A DNA stretch of 64,000 nt from the NCBI RefSeq assembly GCF_001548115.1, contig NZ_AP014821.1:3351262-3415261 (forward strand), written 5' to 3'. The notes below the pieces were generated by a model that was not told where the DNA came from, did no database searches, and saw only the letters and a program-made list of their open reading frames with translations. Source of the DNA: Geminocystis sp. NIES-3709 (lineage in GTDB: Bacteria; Cyanobacteriota; Cyanobacteriia; Cyanobacteriales; Cyanobacteriaceae). A program made the translations under genes and the position numbers. Each line of letters begins with the position of its first letter. Position 1 is the stretch's first letter. Below, piece after piece: positions 38,101-44,996 of the stretch.

Positions 38101-40973
38101 ACTATGAGGATAATGTAGAAATTGGGAATACTACTATTTTGCGTAGTACTCAAAGTGAGATCAATTTCGGTGCAGATGTTAATACTGCGTCTAATAATTT
38201 AACAATTAGAAGTTTAACAGGAGTTAATTTTTCTAGTAGTGGTGTTGTTTCTTCCGAAGGTAGTAATTTATTCTTGACAACGATCGATTCTAATGGCAAT
38301 ATTTTGGTTGGTAATGGCGAAAATAACCAATTTGTCATAACTAATCTCGATCGAGTCAATGGATTTAATAATATTACCATCGGTGAAATTATATCTTCCG
38401 AAGCTGGAGAAAGTATTATTACTCGTAGTATAACAATCAATGAGGATTTGACGGTAAATGATCCTTTGAGGCTTCAAGCTAGTAATATTTTTGTTAATAA
38501 CACCATCAACGGCAATGATAATGCTTCTATTACCATACTAGGAGAAAAAACAACTACAACCCTGAACGCTGATATTATAACTCAAGGCAATGATATAACG
38601 ATCGATGATAATATCATCTTAGGTTCAAATGTGACTCTTGCCACTAATAGTGAAAATGGTGAAGGGGGAAATATTGAAATTTTAGGTACGATCGAAGGTA
38701 ATCAGAATTTGATTCTTAATGCAGGAAATAGTAGTGTTTCTTTGACGGATAATATTGGGGATAATGAGGCTTTAAATAATTTATCCATTACTGCTAACAA
38801 TATAGACTTTAATGGTGGTTCTATTTCTACTAATGGTAATCAAAACTTTAATGGTGATCTGACATTAGCACAAAATACTGTTTTCAATGTAGGTAGTGTA
38901 TTTTTCGGTCAAGATATTTCCGCTAACAATACTGATGTTAATATTGTAGCTCGACGTATTGCCACGGATAATATCATTACTAGAGGGGGTAATATTTCTC
39001 TTACCAGTAATATTCTCGGTGTTGCAACTCAAAATCTTGATACTTCTGGTGGCTCGATCGATATTAACTCCAATACAACTATCAATAGTGGAGAGATTAA
39101 AACCGCAAGAAATCGTGGAAATGGTGGTAATATTACCCTTACAGCAAATAATGATATTGAAGTTAGTACTATAAACACCAGTAGTAATAATGGGCAAGGG
39201 GGAGATGTAAATATTAGTACTTTAGGACGTTTAAGAGTTACGGACACGATCGAAAATACAAATATTAGTATTGATGCTACTGGAACTACTGGCGGGGGAG
39301 CGATTACGATCGACTTTTTCCCTGATAATTCCCAAGCAGGAAAAACAGAAGATCCTCGTTTACCCTTTATTGTTGGTGATCCTAGCAGTAACGGTACGGA
39401 AGGAATAATTACTAACGGGGAATTTTTTATCAGTCCTGATGAATATTTTGAGGTTGTTCAAGAGGGAAATATTGATGTTATCCTTTTAGATCCTCAACCT
39501 GTTGATCCTGTTGATCCTGTTGATCCTGTCGAGCCTGTTGATCCTGTTGAACCCGTTGAACCTGTTGATCCCAGATTGGAAAAACTCGATCAATTGATTG
39601 AAGATGGTGATACAAGTAATTCTGTTGAACCTCCACCAGAAACCCCCCCCCAAATAGCTACTGTTCTTCCTCCTGTACTACCGATTTCAACCGTAGCTCA
39701 AGGACAAGAAATCTTATCATTGATCGAACGAGAATCATCAGAAAAACCAGCATTTATTTATGTTAGTTTTACTCCAAAGGGTTATCAACCTAGAGATCTC
39801 GAACAAGAATTTGCTCGTAGAGAAGTAATTAACACTCAAGAATATAGCCAGATTGATATTAAAAAGCCTAATCTTACACCCAGTATTGCTTTAACACCGG
39901 CGGAAGATGACCAACTTGACTTATTAATTATCACTAATAAAGGGCAACCTGTAAGAGTTACAGTACCTGTCACCAGAGAACAAGTGATAAATTCAGCAAC
40001 TTTTTTATGGTCAAGTACTGCGGATATATTTGCTTTAAATGAGGATTATAAACCTTATGCAACAGAACTATATAGCTGGTTAATTGCCCCGATCGAAGAT
40101 AAATTGAAAGAGCAAGAAATTAGCAATCTCTTATTTATTTTACCTGCTGAAATTCGTTTTATTCCGATCGCAGCTTTATATGACGGAAATAGTAAACAAT
40201 TCCTTGTAGAGAAATATAGCAGTGGTTTAGCACCTAGTCTTAACCTTAACGATAACCGCTATCGTCCTATTAAAGATGTGAACTTGTTGGCTATGGGAGC
40301 ATCACAATTTAGCGATAGTCAAGTAGTACCATTACCTGCGGTTGGTTTAGAGTTACCTACCATCAAAAAAGTATGGAATGATGAATCTCCAGAAGAATAT
40401 CAACGTTATTTGAATGAAAACTTTACATTAGAAGAAATTAAAGCTAATTTAGCTCGAAAACCTTATGGTATAGTTCATTTTGGTACCCATGGAGAATTTA
40501 ACCCCACAGAAACGACAGAGAGTTTCATTCAACTATATAATTCCCGCTTACCTCTAAGTGAAATTAATAATCTTGGCTTAAATCAACCTTTAGTCGAGTT
40601 GATGGTGTTAAGTGCCTGTGAAACTGCTTTTGGGAATGAAATTGCTGAGTTAGGTTTTGCTGGATTGGCAGTACAAGCGGGAGTTAAAACGGCCATGGGG
40701 AGTGTTTGGCAGGTTAGTGATACGGGAACTTTAGCACTGATGACAGATTTTTATGCTCAACTAAAAACTCAAACCACTAAAGCGGAAGCCTTACGTCAAG
40801 CTCAATTAAATATGCTCAATGGTAAGGTTTACAAATCTAGTAACGGCAAAACGATCATCACTCCTCAACTAGAGGTATCTTTAGAAGAATTACCAGAAAA
40901 TTCTCAACAACCGGAAAACTTTTCTCATCCTTTTTACTGGGCACCTTTTACGATGATTGGTAATCCTTGGTAA
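29187..40973 (+). CDS. Giant two-partner-secretion exoprotein with two TPS domains and C-terminal CHAT protease
   Basis: A 3,928-residue secreted protein. Signal peptide (1-26, ending LTQAQ); haemagglutinin-type TPS domain (about 27-245) with LFLMNPAGIVFG; a GFIETSGK / GEWLIDPYNIDI segment (about 395-430) typical of cyanobacterial members. A second, internal TPS-like domain (about 1390-1580) has its own NPAGIVFG at 1483-1490. Long Asn/Gly/Thr-rich beta-helix repeats follow, including 99-residue units. Then an acidic VDP/VEP repeat linker (nt 39492-39573) and a CHAT caspase-like domain with H3768 in FGTHGEF and C3811 in LSACETA. Secretion is expected through the TpsB encoded next. Antisense ORFs within are shadows. 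Confidence 0.93.
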   Translation: MFRKASLFVAILSFFTLLDSRLTQAQEISIDGNTATIVTKNGDRITIDGNTLSRDGKNLFHSFKEFGLTQQQIATFLTNPNIQNILTRVTGGNPSYINGLIQVVGGNSNLFLMNPAGIVFGSGASINVPADFTATTATGIGFNNGILNAIGSNDYQNLTGNPTNFVFNTNQPGSIINAGELKVAQGSNINLVGGNVINTGTIETPNGNINIQAVAGTSRVKITPEGSLLSLEIEIPTDEKGNLLGFTPQDLPTLLTGANNTGVGTPNVTVNNNQVQVANTNIPNETGVSIVSGKISTSSETLAGEITVLGNKVGVIDGEIEANGENGGGKVLIGGDREGKGTIPNAEVTYISPDSKISADAIVNGDGGEVIVFAENHSSIHGELTAKGGNISGDGGFIETSGKTSFNITSVPDASAINGQAGEWLIDPYNIDIVDGATNIGFDPLNPFTAFADNAQLGVDVIRSGLLLSDVTISTGTTGTQEGNITWDSLANLDYEGIGTGKILSLRAARNIRYEGTIQDSNTSTLDSLKVVFNSNVDGNGGAIALLSGSSISTNGGDIILGGGANPLITPAVGTSDLIFPEVPDSTSIFKTGVDIRGTLSAGGGNINILGQGLSSSTEALNDGISISSSQITTIGNGNIIMEGTGGSGSGASTVTGDSFDRGINISNSSITTEGGSISLRGVGGLGDGNSNHGISILEGNISSTLGGSIGLEGVATTGSGIDIGSFRNILISTANNGSINLSGTSETTYGIYISDPIQNDIFETRLSSSGSLNIAGFTNSIDAFGVALQGNKTIIESSQNLTINAQGGITDFPLLVDDQPQIIVSNSTTLNSFNLVSDSTTPAVISLTGENDFNTVTVINGQDTALTDINDIIVGIINNTESLDVRAEGNITTTGSITLDGGDVDLRAGGNINVSDIFTEGNNKDSGDITLDAGGIINSTGSFSFSAANFTTGDGGNVTLTSGGDLFLDAGVNTSSTTGNGGNISLTSTLGSVNTQGTNINGNRLDASGDNNGGNISITAAQNIATDDLRIDGNLGSGGSIDLDAGGDVDIRPSNQIFFGSNSGASSGNFTINSSGIVSLSGTITNNGANFTIGNNTTPEQITNSDFVGFNTLGGDLDFHAHSINFTSAEINSDGGNITFSAEGNITTPNIDTSGVTVQTGGNVTIETNTGNIVTGDIKTQAVNLGDNNGEGGSISLNALTGSIASGNLDAFDPGLDSNANITLDAGTTINTESIALGASNNNGSGTLTIETPSVLTINGAINSNGADVFIGTETPSEVVINGSVISNGGDLTINSLGLVRINDPLDGTPSISSGDGNIVINHGGGDLNPRVPFVVGDSTINGTTENIVTAIESINTTQTFSNSFATPDSTIEINTTNAPVANSPIIAATLDIDNDATGSIVSSSDGLLIDIKGGTLSSNGSNLFHSFTHFDLLSSEQTANFITETSGINNILARIISGNPSIINGTVQVSGLSNPNLYLMNPAGIVFGQSATINVPSDFIVTTATGIGFGDNWFSANGDYSANLLNTDPTTLAFTATESGAIINASNLNNDNGDVSLLAGTQINTENISNSGDIKLTAIQGQNILDLGTFALTPASESATLPNTFTPSIPTLDNLVTTALSAGTGNLGVSILGTNSLQVDSTGVTVGLGDVSSQAINASNTSILANRNVTLGTFGDSLDSNSSSLNVNANGQLQLLGTIEPQGGDIAIAGVSNFISPNNINTGGGNFNLDTSSDFTLDVAMFTERGNFTLNSLGNVDINSGIDTDGGNIAVTGNSISSSSVVIVPFDTSSLTGTGGNITLTSNSGDINVGNLLSNSSTANGGNVNINASLGNIITQNINSSGDLKGGNVTIESPQGSIQTSLIDSNAPQGEGGNINLTAQTNIATEDLLGEGDFGLGGGDVIITSNNGSITIDAIDTSSSNSDAGEVQINSFGNIRTQVIDTTSYSGNGESNPVVGDAGNINIVSEQGSISVDGDIFAGSINPNRLDINKGKGGNVFISTQNGDITTQNIVTESRFDLAGEINLNTNIGSINTGTLTTRGFINNDVNISASNTIISGTINTNNLNLNATGNLDLSTLNIINDLSIKTTGNVNGTNAINVGGNTFLTGNDITLDNIGNDFNTVSVVNGQNVTLYDTNDIDLGNTNVTDNLEIVIGNATLGGAITDIGTIIVGGVTTLNPNNADVILDSIGNDFNIVSVNNANNVILTDINDLTLFNVDTLGNPLDIMVGDLNLQVTGITTINSNIQADSILTDSSGSTIINADTIATNLDQTYNDSVILARDTEIRGANITFNNSIDSQTTPQSLTVTADTNINYGDGSGDDRIGANIGLNNFESTALDIFLNIDRNGLSTEQASIRTIGNQTYNIITTDVGVLADTLYLAKDTVIDTNDFTLDGSIRVDDSIAINGVSLTINAQGNVSVTTNNTGLTTATSIDTALGNQGGNITITAGGDIDIDGVINTSALSPTSFVPNGGNVSISGNGIVALGSIGTLGTAQSGTIDIQGENIVLGTIISSLPNFGIVGNGGTINIDGTNTLVLGEIQGESLTVSGNLLLSNFTVLNIPIPPDIPFFATSNITTTQDQVYNGAVFSDDNVTFTGRNISLNDGVDSFDLNINTSDIDNIPPSEIPNIILDSIQNRQNATPNDVTITASNNIQLGDGIGDDRFGSVAGLASLSATGQTNININGTGNSINTTGNQIYNNSVLLQADTIFNGVNISFNGTVNGNNDLTVNTNNNGITTFNTIVGDTNPLSRLTTNADGLTILNGSVITSGIQNYLDNVEIGNPITLTTNNSNIIFGGTINSESGENNDFSIIGGTGNITLNQALGTSQSLGNISFNTSGYTTLNNITANGLITNPEGKTILNGDVTTTGVQNYQDNVKIGNPITITSTDSNITFDASVNSQTGETNNLTLDSGTGNITFNQVIGNTQALNNIIANSSGETTFNRVNANSLTTNAGGTTRLNSNVTTTNSQNYEDNVEIGNTTILRSTQSEINFGADVNTASNNLTIRSLTGVNFSSSGVVSSEGSNLFLTTIDSNGNILVGNGENNQFVITNLDRVNGFNNITIGEIISSEAGESIITRSITINEDLTVNDPLRLQASNIFVNNTINGNDNASITILGEKTTTTLNADIITQGNDITIDDNIILGSNVTLATNSENGEGGNIEILGTIEGNQNLILNAGNSSVSLTDNIGDNEALNNLSITANNIDFNGGSISTNGNQNFNGDLTLAQNTVFNVGSVFFGQDISANNTDVNIVARRIATDNIITRGGNISLTSNILGVATQNLDTSGGSIDINSNTTINSGEIKTARNRGNGGNITLTANNDIEVSTINTSSNNGQGGDVNISTLGRLRVTDTIENTNISIDATGTTGGGAITIDFFPDNSQAGKTEDPRLPFIVGDPSSNGTEGIITNGEFFISPDEYFEVVQEGNIDVILLDPQPVDPVDPVDPVEPVDPVEPVEPVDPRLEKLDQLIEDGDTSNSVEPPPETPPQIATVLPPVLPISTVAQGQEILSLIERESSEKPAFIYVSFTPKGYQPRDLEQEFARREVINTQEYSQIDIKKPNLTPSIALTPAEDDQLDLLIITNKGQPVRVTVPVTREQVINSATFLWSSTADIFALNEDYKPYATELYSWLIAPIEDKLKEQEISNLLFILPAEIRFIPIAALYDGNSKQFLVEKYSSGLAPSLNLNDNRYRPIKDVNLLAMGASQFSDSQVVPLPAVGLELPTIKKVWNDESPEEYQRYLNENFTLEEIKANLARKPYGIVHFGTHGEFNPTETTESFIQLYNSRLPLSEINNLGLNQPLVELMVLSACETAFGNEIAELGFAGLAVQAGVKTAMGSVWQVSDTGTLALMTDFYAQLKTQTTKAEALRQAQLNMLNGKVYKSSNGKTIITPQLEVSLEELPENSQQPENFSHPFYWAPFTMIGNPW
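37480..38160 (+). repeat. 99-residue tandem repeats within the giant exoprotein
   Basis: Three consecutive units carry GIQNYLDNVEIGNP, GVQNYQDNVKIGNP and SQNYEDNVEIGN. The shared CAAAA.TAT stretch starts at 37503, 37800 and 38097, exactly 297 bp apart. More diverged units with the pattern Q-x-Y-(N/x)-x-V occur upstream from about 35995 (DQTYNDSV, NQTYNIIT, DQVYNGAV, NQIYNNSV). The exact period shows recent duplication in the 3' half of the array. Confidence 0.75.
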
Positions 40974-41138
40974 TTTGATTGAATAATTGATAGTTGATAG
41001 TTGCTGTTATTTATTTAAAAATTAAATGGTTTAAAATTTGTTAATTGCATAAAAAAGATACCATAACCTAAAAATATTTTGTTGCAATTTTAAATTTTAT
41101 TATTATAATTTGTTTATTTAAAACCTATATATAAAATC

Positions 41139-42800
41139 ATGACTAACATAAAAATTAACAAGAAATTATCTTTATTTCCTCTGATTTTTCTCTCTTTTTT
41201 TTTGATAAAGATTCCTATATTAGCAGAAGATTTGACATTAATAAATAATAATGAAAATATCAACTCCAATTTATCCAATAAAAATGTTTTAATTAGCCAA
41301 AATAATGGAGAAGAATTTTCTGCAAAAGCTATAGAAGTTAAAGGAAATACTATCTTTAATAATGAAATTAACACTATTACTCAGAATTATCAAAATAAAA
41401 CTATTACGATCGAAACTTTACAAGAAATTGCCAATCAAATTACTCAACTTTATCTCAATCAAGGCTATATAAGTACAAGGGCGATCGTTGAAAATGTTGT
41501 GGATGATATAGCTATTATTCAAGTATATGAAGGACAAATAGAAGCGATCCAGATTGAAGGTGCTAAAAGATTAGAAAATTATGTTCGATCGAGAATAGCA
41601 TTAGGTGCAACAACTCCTCTTAATTCTGGTAATTTAGAAGATCAATTAAGATTATTAAAAGCTGATCCTTTAATTGAAAATATTGAAGCTACATTGAGAG
41701 CCGGCAGTGCAGAAAAACAAAGTATTTTGATCGTCAACGTGACAGAAGCTGATCCCTTTTTTGCCACCATTGGTGTCGATAACTATTCTCCTCCCAGTAT
41801 TGGTGCAACTCAAGTTACTTTAGCCGCCGGTTATGGCAATGTTTTAGGCTTAGGGGATAGTTTCTCTGTGTCTTATCAACCCCGTGTAGAAGATTGGGCT
41901 GGGACTTATAATCTCGATATTAACTATAATATACCTCTTAATCCCATGAATGGCACTTTAAATGCTAGGGTTACGATACAAGAAAATACAGTAGTAGAGG
42001 GAGACTTTCAAGAGTTAGATATTAGTGGCGAAAGTCAATTTTATGAGTTAAGTTATCGTCAACCTTTAATTCGTAGTCCTAGAGAAGAATTAGCTTTATC
42101 TGTGGGTATGAGTTACCGTAATGGTCAAACTTTCACTTTTCAAGGGCCGACTCCTTTCGGTGTAGGACCAAATGAAGATGGTATTACTCGTACCAATGTT
42201 ATTAGTCTTGGTCAAGATTATGTCAAACGAGATAATATGGGTGCTTGGGCATTACGATCGCAATTTCGTATCGGTACAGGCTTGTTTGATGTTACGACTT
42301 CTAATAGTTCAAATGATCCTGATGGTTACTTTTTGGCTTGGTTAGGACAAATTCAACGAGTACAACTATTAAACCCCGATAACTTATTAATTATTCAAGG
42401 AGATATTCAATTAAGTTTAGATCCTTTATTGCCTTCAGAACAATTTGTCATTGGTGGTGGACAATCCGTGAGGGGTTATCGTCAAAATGTCCGAGCAGGA
42501 GATAATGGTTTTCGTTTTTCCATTGAAGATAGAATTACGATCGTTCGTAATGATGAACGTTTTCCAGTGTTTCAAATAGCACCTTTTTTCGACATGGGTT
42601 CGGTATGGAATGCCCAAGGAAATCCTAACTTTTCGTCCAATCAAAGATTTATCGCCGCTTTGGGTTTAGGTTTAATTTGGCAACCTGTGGAAAATCTCAA
42701 TATGAGATTAGACTATGCACCCCCTTTAATTGATTTAGTCGATCGAGGTAACAACATTCAAGACGATGGACTATATTTTAACGTGAAGTATAATTTTTAA
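41139..42800 (+). CDS. TpsB outer-membrane transporter (ShlB/FhaC/HecB family)
   Basis: A 553-residue protein with a signal peptide (about 1-32), an unusual Asn-rich linker, a POTRA domain (about 65-140, FSAKAIEVKGNTIF and YLNQGYISTRAIV) and a second POTRA (to about 205). A 16-strand barrel follows (about 215-553) with the conserved IGGGQSVRGYR and DNGFRFSIEDR near strands 11-13, ending in a terminal Phe (VKYNF). It exports the large protein encoded 165 bp upstream through the outer membrane. The gene order tpsA-tpsB is common. No second TpsA is seen in the window. Confidence 0.93.
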   Translation: MTNIKINKKLSLFPLIFLSFFLIKIPILAEDLTLINNNENINSNLSNKNVLISQNNGEEFSAKAIEVKGNTIFNNEINTITQNYQNKTITIETLQEIANQITQLYLNQGYISTRAIVENVVDDIAIIQVYEGQIEAIQIEGAKRLENYVRSRIALGATTPLNSGNLEDQLRLLKADPLIENIEATLRAGSAEKQSILIVNVTEADPFFATIGVDNYSPPSIGATQVTLAAGYGNVLGLGDSFSVSYQPRVEDWAGTYNLDINYNIPLNPMNGTLNARVTIQENTVVEGDFQELDISGESQFYELSYRQPLIRSPREELALSVGMSYRNGQTFTFQGPTPFGVGPNEDGITRTNVISLGQDYVKRDNMGAWALRSQFRIGTGLFDVTTSNSSNDPDGYFLAWLGQIQRVQLLNPDNLLIIQGDIQLSLDPLLPSEQFVIGGGQSVRGYRQNVRAGDNGFRFSIEDRITIVRNDERFPVFQIAPFFDMGSVWNAQGNPNFSSNQRFIAALGLGLIWQPVENLNMRLDYAPPLIDLVDRGNNIQDDGLYFNVKYNF

Positions 42801-42832
42801 TCAATGAAAACAGACAAGCTATCTCACTTTAT

Positions 42833-44464
42833 ATGATACAAAAAGAAACTGTTTTTATGACAACCCGTGACGGAATTTCATTAGCCAGTGATATTTATTA
42901 TCCTGTCACTGATGAGAAACTGCCTGTGTTGTTGATGCGTCAACCTTATGGTAAATCGATCGCTTCTACTGTAGTATATGCTCATCCAAAATGGTACGCC
43001 AAACATGGCTATATTGTCGTTATTCAAGATGTTAGAGGTAGAGGAGAATCAGAAGGAGAATTTCAGCTATTTGAGACCGAAATAAATGACGGTTACGATA
43101 CCCTCGAATGGGTTGCAAATATAAACAGAAGTAATGGCAAAGTAGGGATGTATGGTTTTTCCTATCAAGGTATGACTCAATTATATTGTGCTATCAGTCA
43201 AAATCCTGCTTTAAAAACTATTTGTCCTGCGATGATTGCTTATGATTTATATAGTGATTGGGCTTATGAAAACGGAGCTTTTTGTTATCAATTAAATTTA
43301 GCATGGGCAATACAGTTATCTGCTGAAACTGCTCGATTAAAACAAGATTTATTAGCTTATAAAGTTCTTTATTTAGCTAGTCGTAATCTACCTGTTTATG
43401 ATCTACCAATCATAGTGGAAGAAGCCTTAAAAAAATATTGTCCTAGCAACTTTTATTTTGAATGGTTAAAGCATAAACAAGACGATGAATATTGGCAAAA
43501 ATTATCCCCAAAAACCTATTTTAAAAATGTCGATTTGCCCATGCTTCATATCGGTGGTTGGTTCGATACTTATTTACGAGGAAGTCTTAATTTATATCAA
43601 GAAATTAATAAAAAAAGTAAGTTTCAACAACATTTAATTATTGGCCCTTGGGCTCATCTTCCTTGGGGAAATACTCTTGGCGATCGATATTATACCACTC
43701 AGGCTAATAACAATATTAATGAGATACAAATAGCTTGGTTTAATAAACATTTAAAAGGTATTGAAAATAGTAATTTATTTTCTAAAAATATTCAATTATT
43801 TCAAATGGGTACTAATAAATGGATTAAAGTTAATAAATTAAATAATGAAAACAAGTTAATATTTTATTTAAACAGTACAGGATTAGCTAATATTAAAGAT
43901 GATGATGGAAAATTAATAATAGATAATCAAAAAAATAATTATCAACAAGAAGATATTATTATTCATGATTTTTGGCGATCAACTCCAAGTTTAGGAGGAC
44001 ATAGTAGTATTTCTAGCGGTAGTTTCGATCGAAGTGAATTAGATAATCGCAGTGATGTCATTACTTATACTAGCAATATTTTTTCAGAAGATTTAGAGAT
44101 ATTAGGAGATATAGAATTAGAAATTTATGTTCAAGCTGATACAAAAAGTTTTGATTTATCTGTTACTTTATCTCAAAAATTTAATGATGGAAAAGTTTAT
44201 AATTTTAATCAAGGATATATAAAAATTAATAACCACAATTCAGAAAAACCAATAAAATTTTTATTACAATCAACTTGTATTCAAATTCAAAAAAATACCG
44301 CCTTGAGATTAAGTATTAGTCCAAGTAATTTTCCCTCTTATTCTGTAAATTTTGGTAGAAATAAATCGGAGATGAATTATCAAGATTTAGAGACTAAACC
44401 TATTACTATCATTATCTTTTCTGGACAGAAAACTTCCTCAAAATTAATTATTAATCAAGGATAA
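42833..44464 (+). CDS. CocE/NonD-type alpha/beta hydrolase
   Basis: A 543-residue protein. The N-terminal hydrolase domain has nucleophile S110 in GMYGFSYQGM, with D245 in GGWFDTYL and H275 in GPWAHLPW completing the triad. The C-terminal jelly-roll (about 340-543) is the X-Pro dipeptidyl-peptidase-like domain of this family. Characterised members hydrolyse cocaine, glutaryl-7-ACA or proline-blocked dipeptides; the real substrate here cannot be told. No signal peptide, so cytosolic. It starts only 32 bp after tpsB and may be co-transcribed with the secretion pair. The C-terminal half is more Asn/Lys-rich than usual. Confidence 0.88.
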   Translation: MIQKETVFMTTRDGISLASDIYYPVTDEKLPVLLMRQPYGKSIASTVVYAHPKWYAKHGYIVVIQDVRGRGESEGEFQLFETEINDGYDTLEWVANINRSNGKVGMYGFSYQGMTQLYCAISQNPALKTICPAMIAYDLYSDWAYENGAFCYQLNLAWAIQLSAETARLKQDLLAYKVLYLASRNLPVYDLPIIVEEALKKYCPSNFYFEWLKHKQDDEYWQKLSPKTYFKNVDLPMLHIGGWFDTYLRGSLNLYQEINKKSKFQQHLIIGPWAHLPWGNTLGDRYYTTQANNNINEIQIAWFNKHLKGIENSNLFSKNIQLFQMGTNKWIKVNKLNNENKLIFYLNSTGLANIKDDDGKLIIDNQKNNYQQEDIIIHDFWRSTPSLGGHSSISSGSFDRSELDNRSDVITYTSNIFSEDLEILGDIELEIYVQADTKSFDLSVTLSQKFNDGKVYNFNQGYIKINNHNSEKPIKFLLQSTCIQIQKNTALRLSISPSNFPSYSVNFGRNKSEMNYQDLETKPITIIIFSGQKTSSKLIINQG

Positions 44465-44476
44465 AATCTGCTGAAA

Positions 44477-44605
44477 ATGTCTTCTCAGATCTTGCACCAG
44501 TACGATAATACTAACAAACCAGAACGGAAAAAATCAATTTTAGGAGTTTTAAAATCAATTCTTGTCACTTTTCCCTATTTCCTCTCTTTACCGATAATTT
44601 TATAG
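44477..44605 (+). CDS. Possible 42-residue small membrane peptide
   Basis: A short ORF 12 bp after the hydrolase gene, starting MSSQILHQYD. A basic stretch (KPERKKS) precedes a hydrophobic C-terminus (ILVTFPYFLSLPIIL). The positive-then-hydrophobic layout resembles a small tail-anchored peptide. No strong ribosome site, and I recognise no family, so it may be chance. Confidence 0.25.
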   Translation: MSSQILHQYDNTNKPERKKSILGVLKSILVTFPYFLSLPIIL

Positions 44606-44694
44606 TTAATTTTAGAAGAAGTGTTTATAAAAGAGGATTTCATGGATTAAAATGAGTTGATAAAACAAAATTCAATCATATTAATTAAAGCATT

Positions 44695-44883
44695 ATGATA
44701 ATTTTACCCGGCACAGTGGTGACAGTCACAAATCCCGATGATACTTACTATCGTTTTGAAGGTTTAGTACAAAGAGTTACCGATGGCAAGGCTGCGGTTT
44801 TGTTTGAAGGAGGAAACTGGGATAAACTTATCACCTTTAGGTTATCAGAATTAGAAGCGATCGATCCCAAAAATAAAAAATAG
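44695..44883 (+). CDS. ndhS: NDH-1 ferredoxin-docking subunit NdhS
   Basis: A 62-residue protein with the NdhS SH3-like fold: [35 protein letters not shown] and [14 protein letters not shown]. NdhS sits on the peripheral arm of cyanobacterial and chloroplast NDH-1 and helps dock ferredoxin for cyclic electron flow. Length is typical. Read from the ATG at 44695 (MIILPG). It is not linked to the ndhD/ndhF genes at 17.6-21.4 kb. Confidence 0.85.
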   Translation: MIILPGTVVTVTNPDDTYYRFEGLVQRVTDGKAAVLFEGGNWDKLITFRLSELEAIDPKNKK

Positions 44884-44926
44884 CCTATGTTTGACAATTA
44901 ACAATTCAATGTTGAATTATTTTTCT

Positions 44927-44984
44927 GAAGTATAGTGCGAGTCACAATCATATTTTTTTTAGCGAAGTATAGTGCGAGTCACAA
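44927..44984. repeat. Two 21-bp direct repeats between ndhS and the pseudouridine synthase
   Basis: The sequence GAAGTATAGTGCGAGTCACA, plus one more A, occurs at 44927-44947 and again at 44964-44984, 37 bp apart, in the convergent gap. The spacer is T-rich. Nothing else in the window matches. It could be a repeat insertion or a slippage product. Confidence 0.6.
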
Positions 44985-44996
44985 ATATACTTTAAT

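Noticed and set aside
37480-38160. Regular repeats that could suggest a CRISPR array
   Set aside because: The 297-bp period is in frame within a coding sequence and encodes beta-helix units; there are no short identical repeats with unique spacers and no cas genes in the window.
29696-39247. More than a dozen ORFs of 60-160 codons on the minus strand under the exoprotein gene
   Set aside because: They are antisense shadows of the Asn/Thr/Gly-rich repeats; their translations are Pro/Leu/Ser-rich low-complexity runs without domains or ribosome sites.
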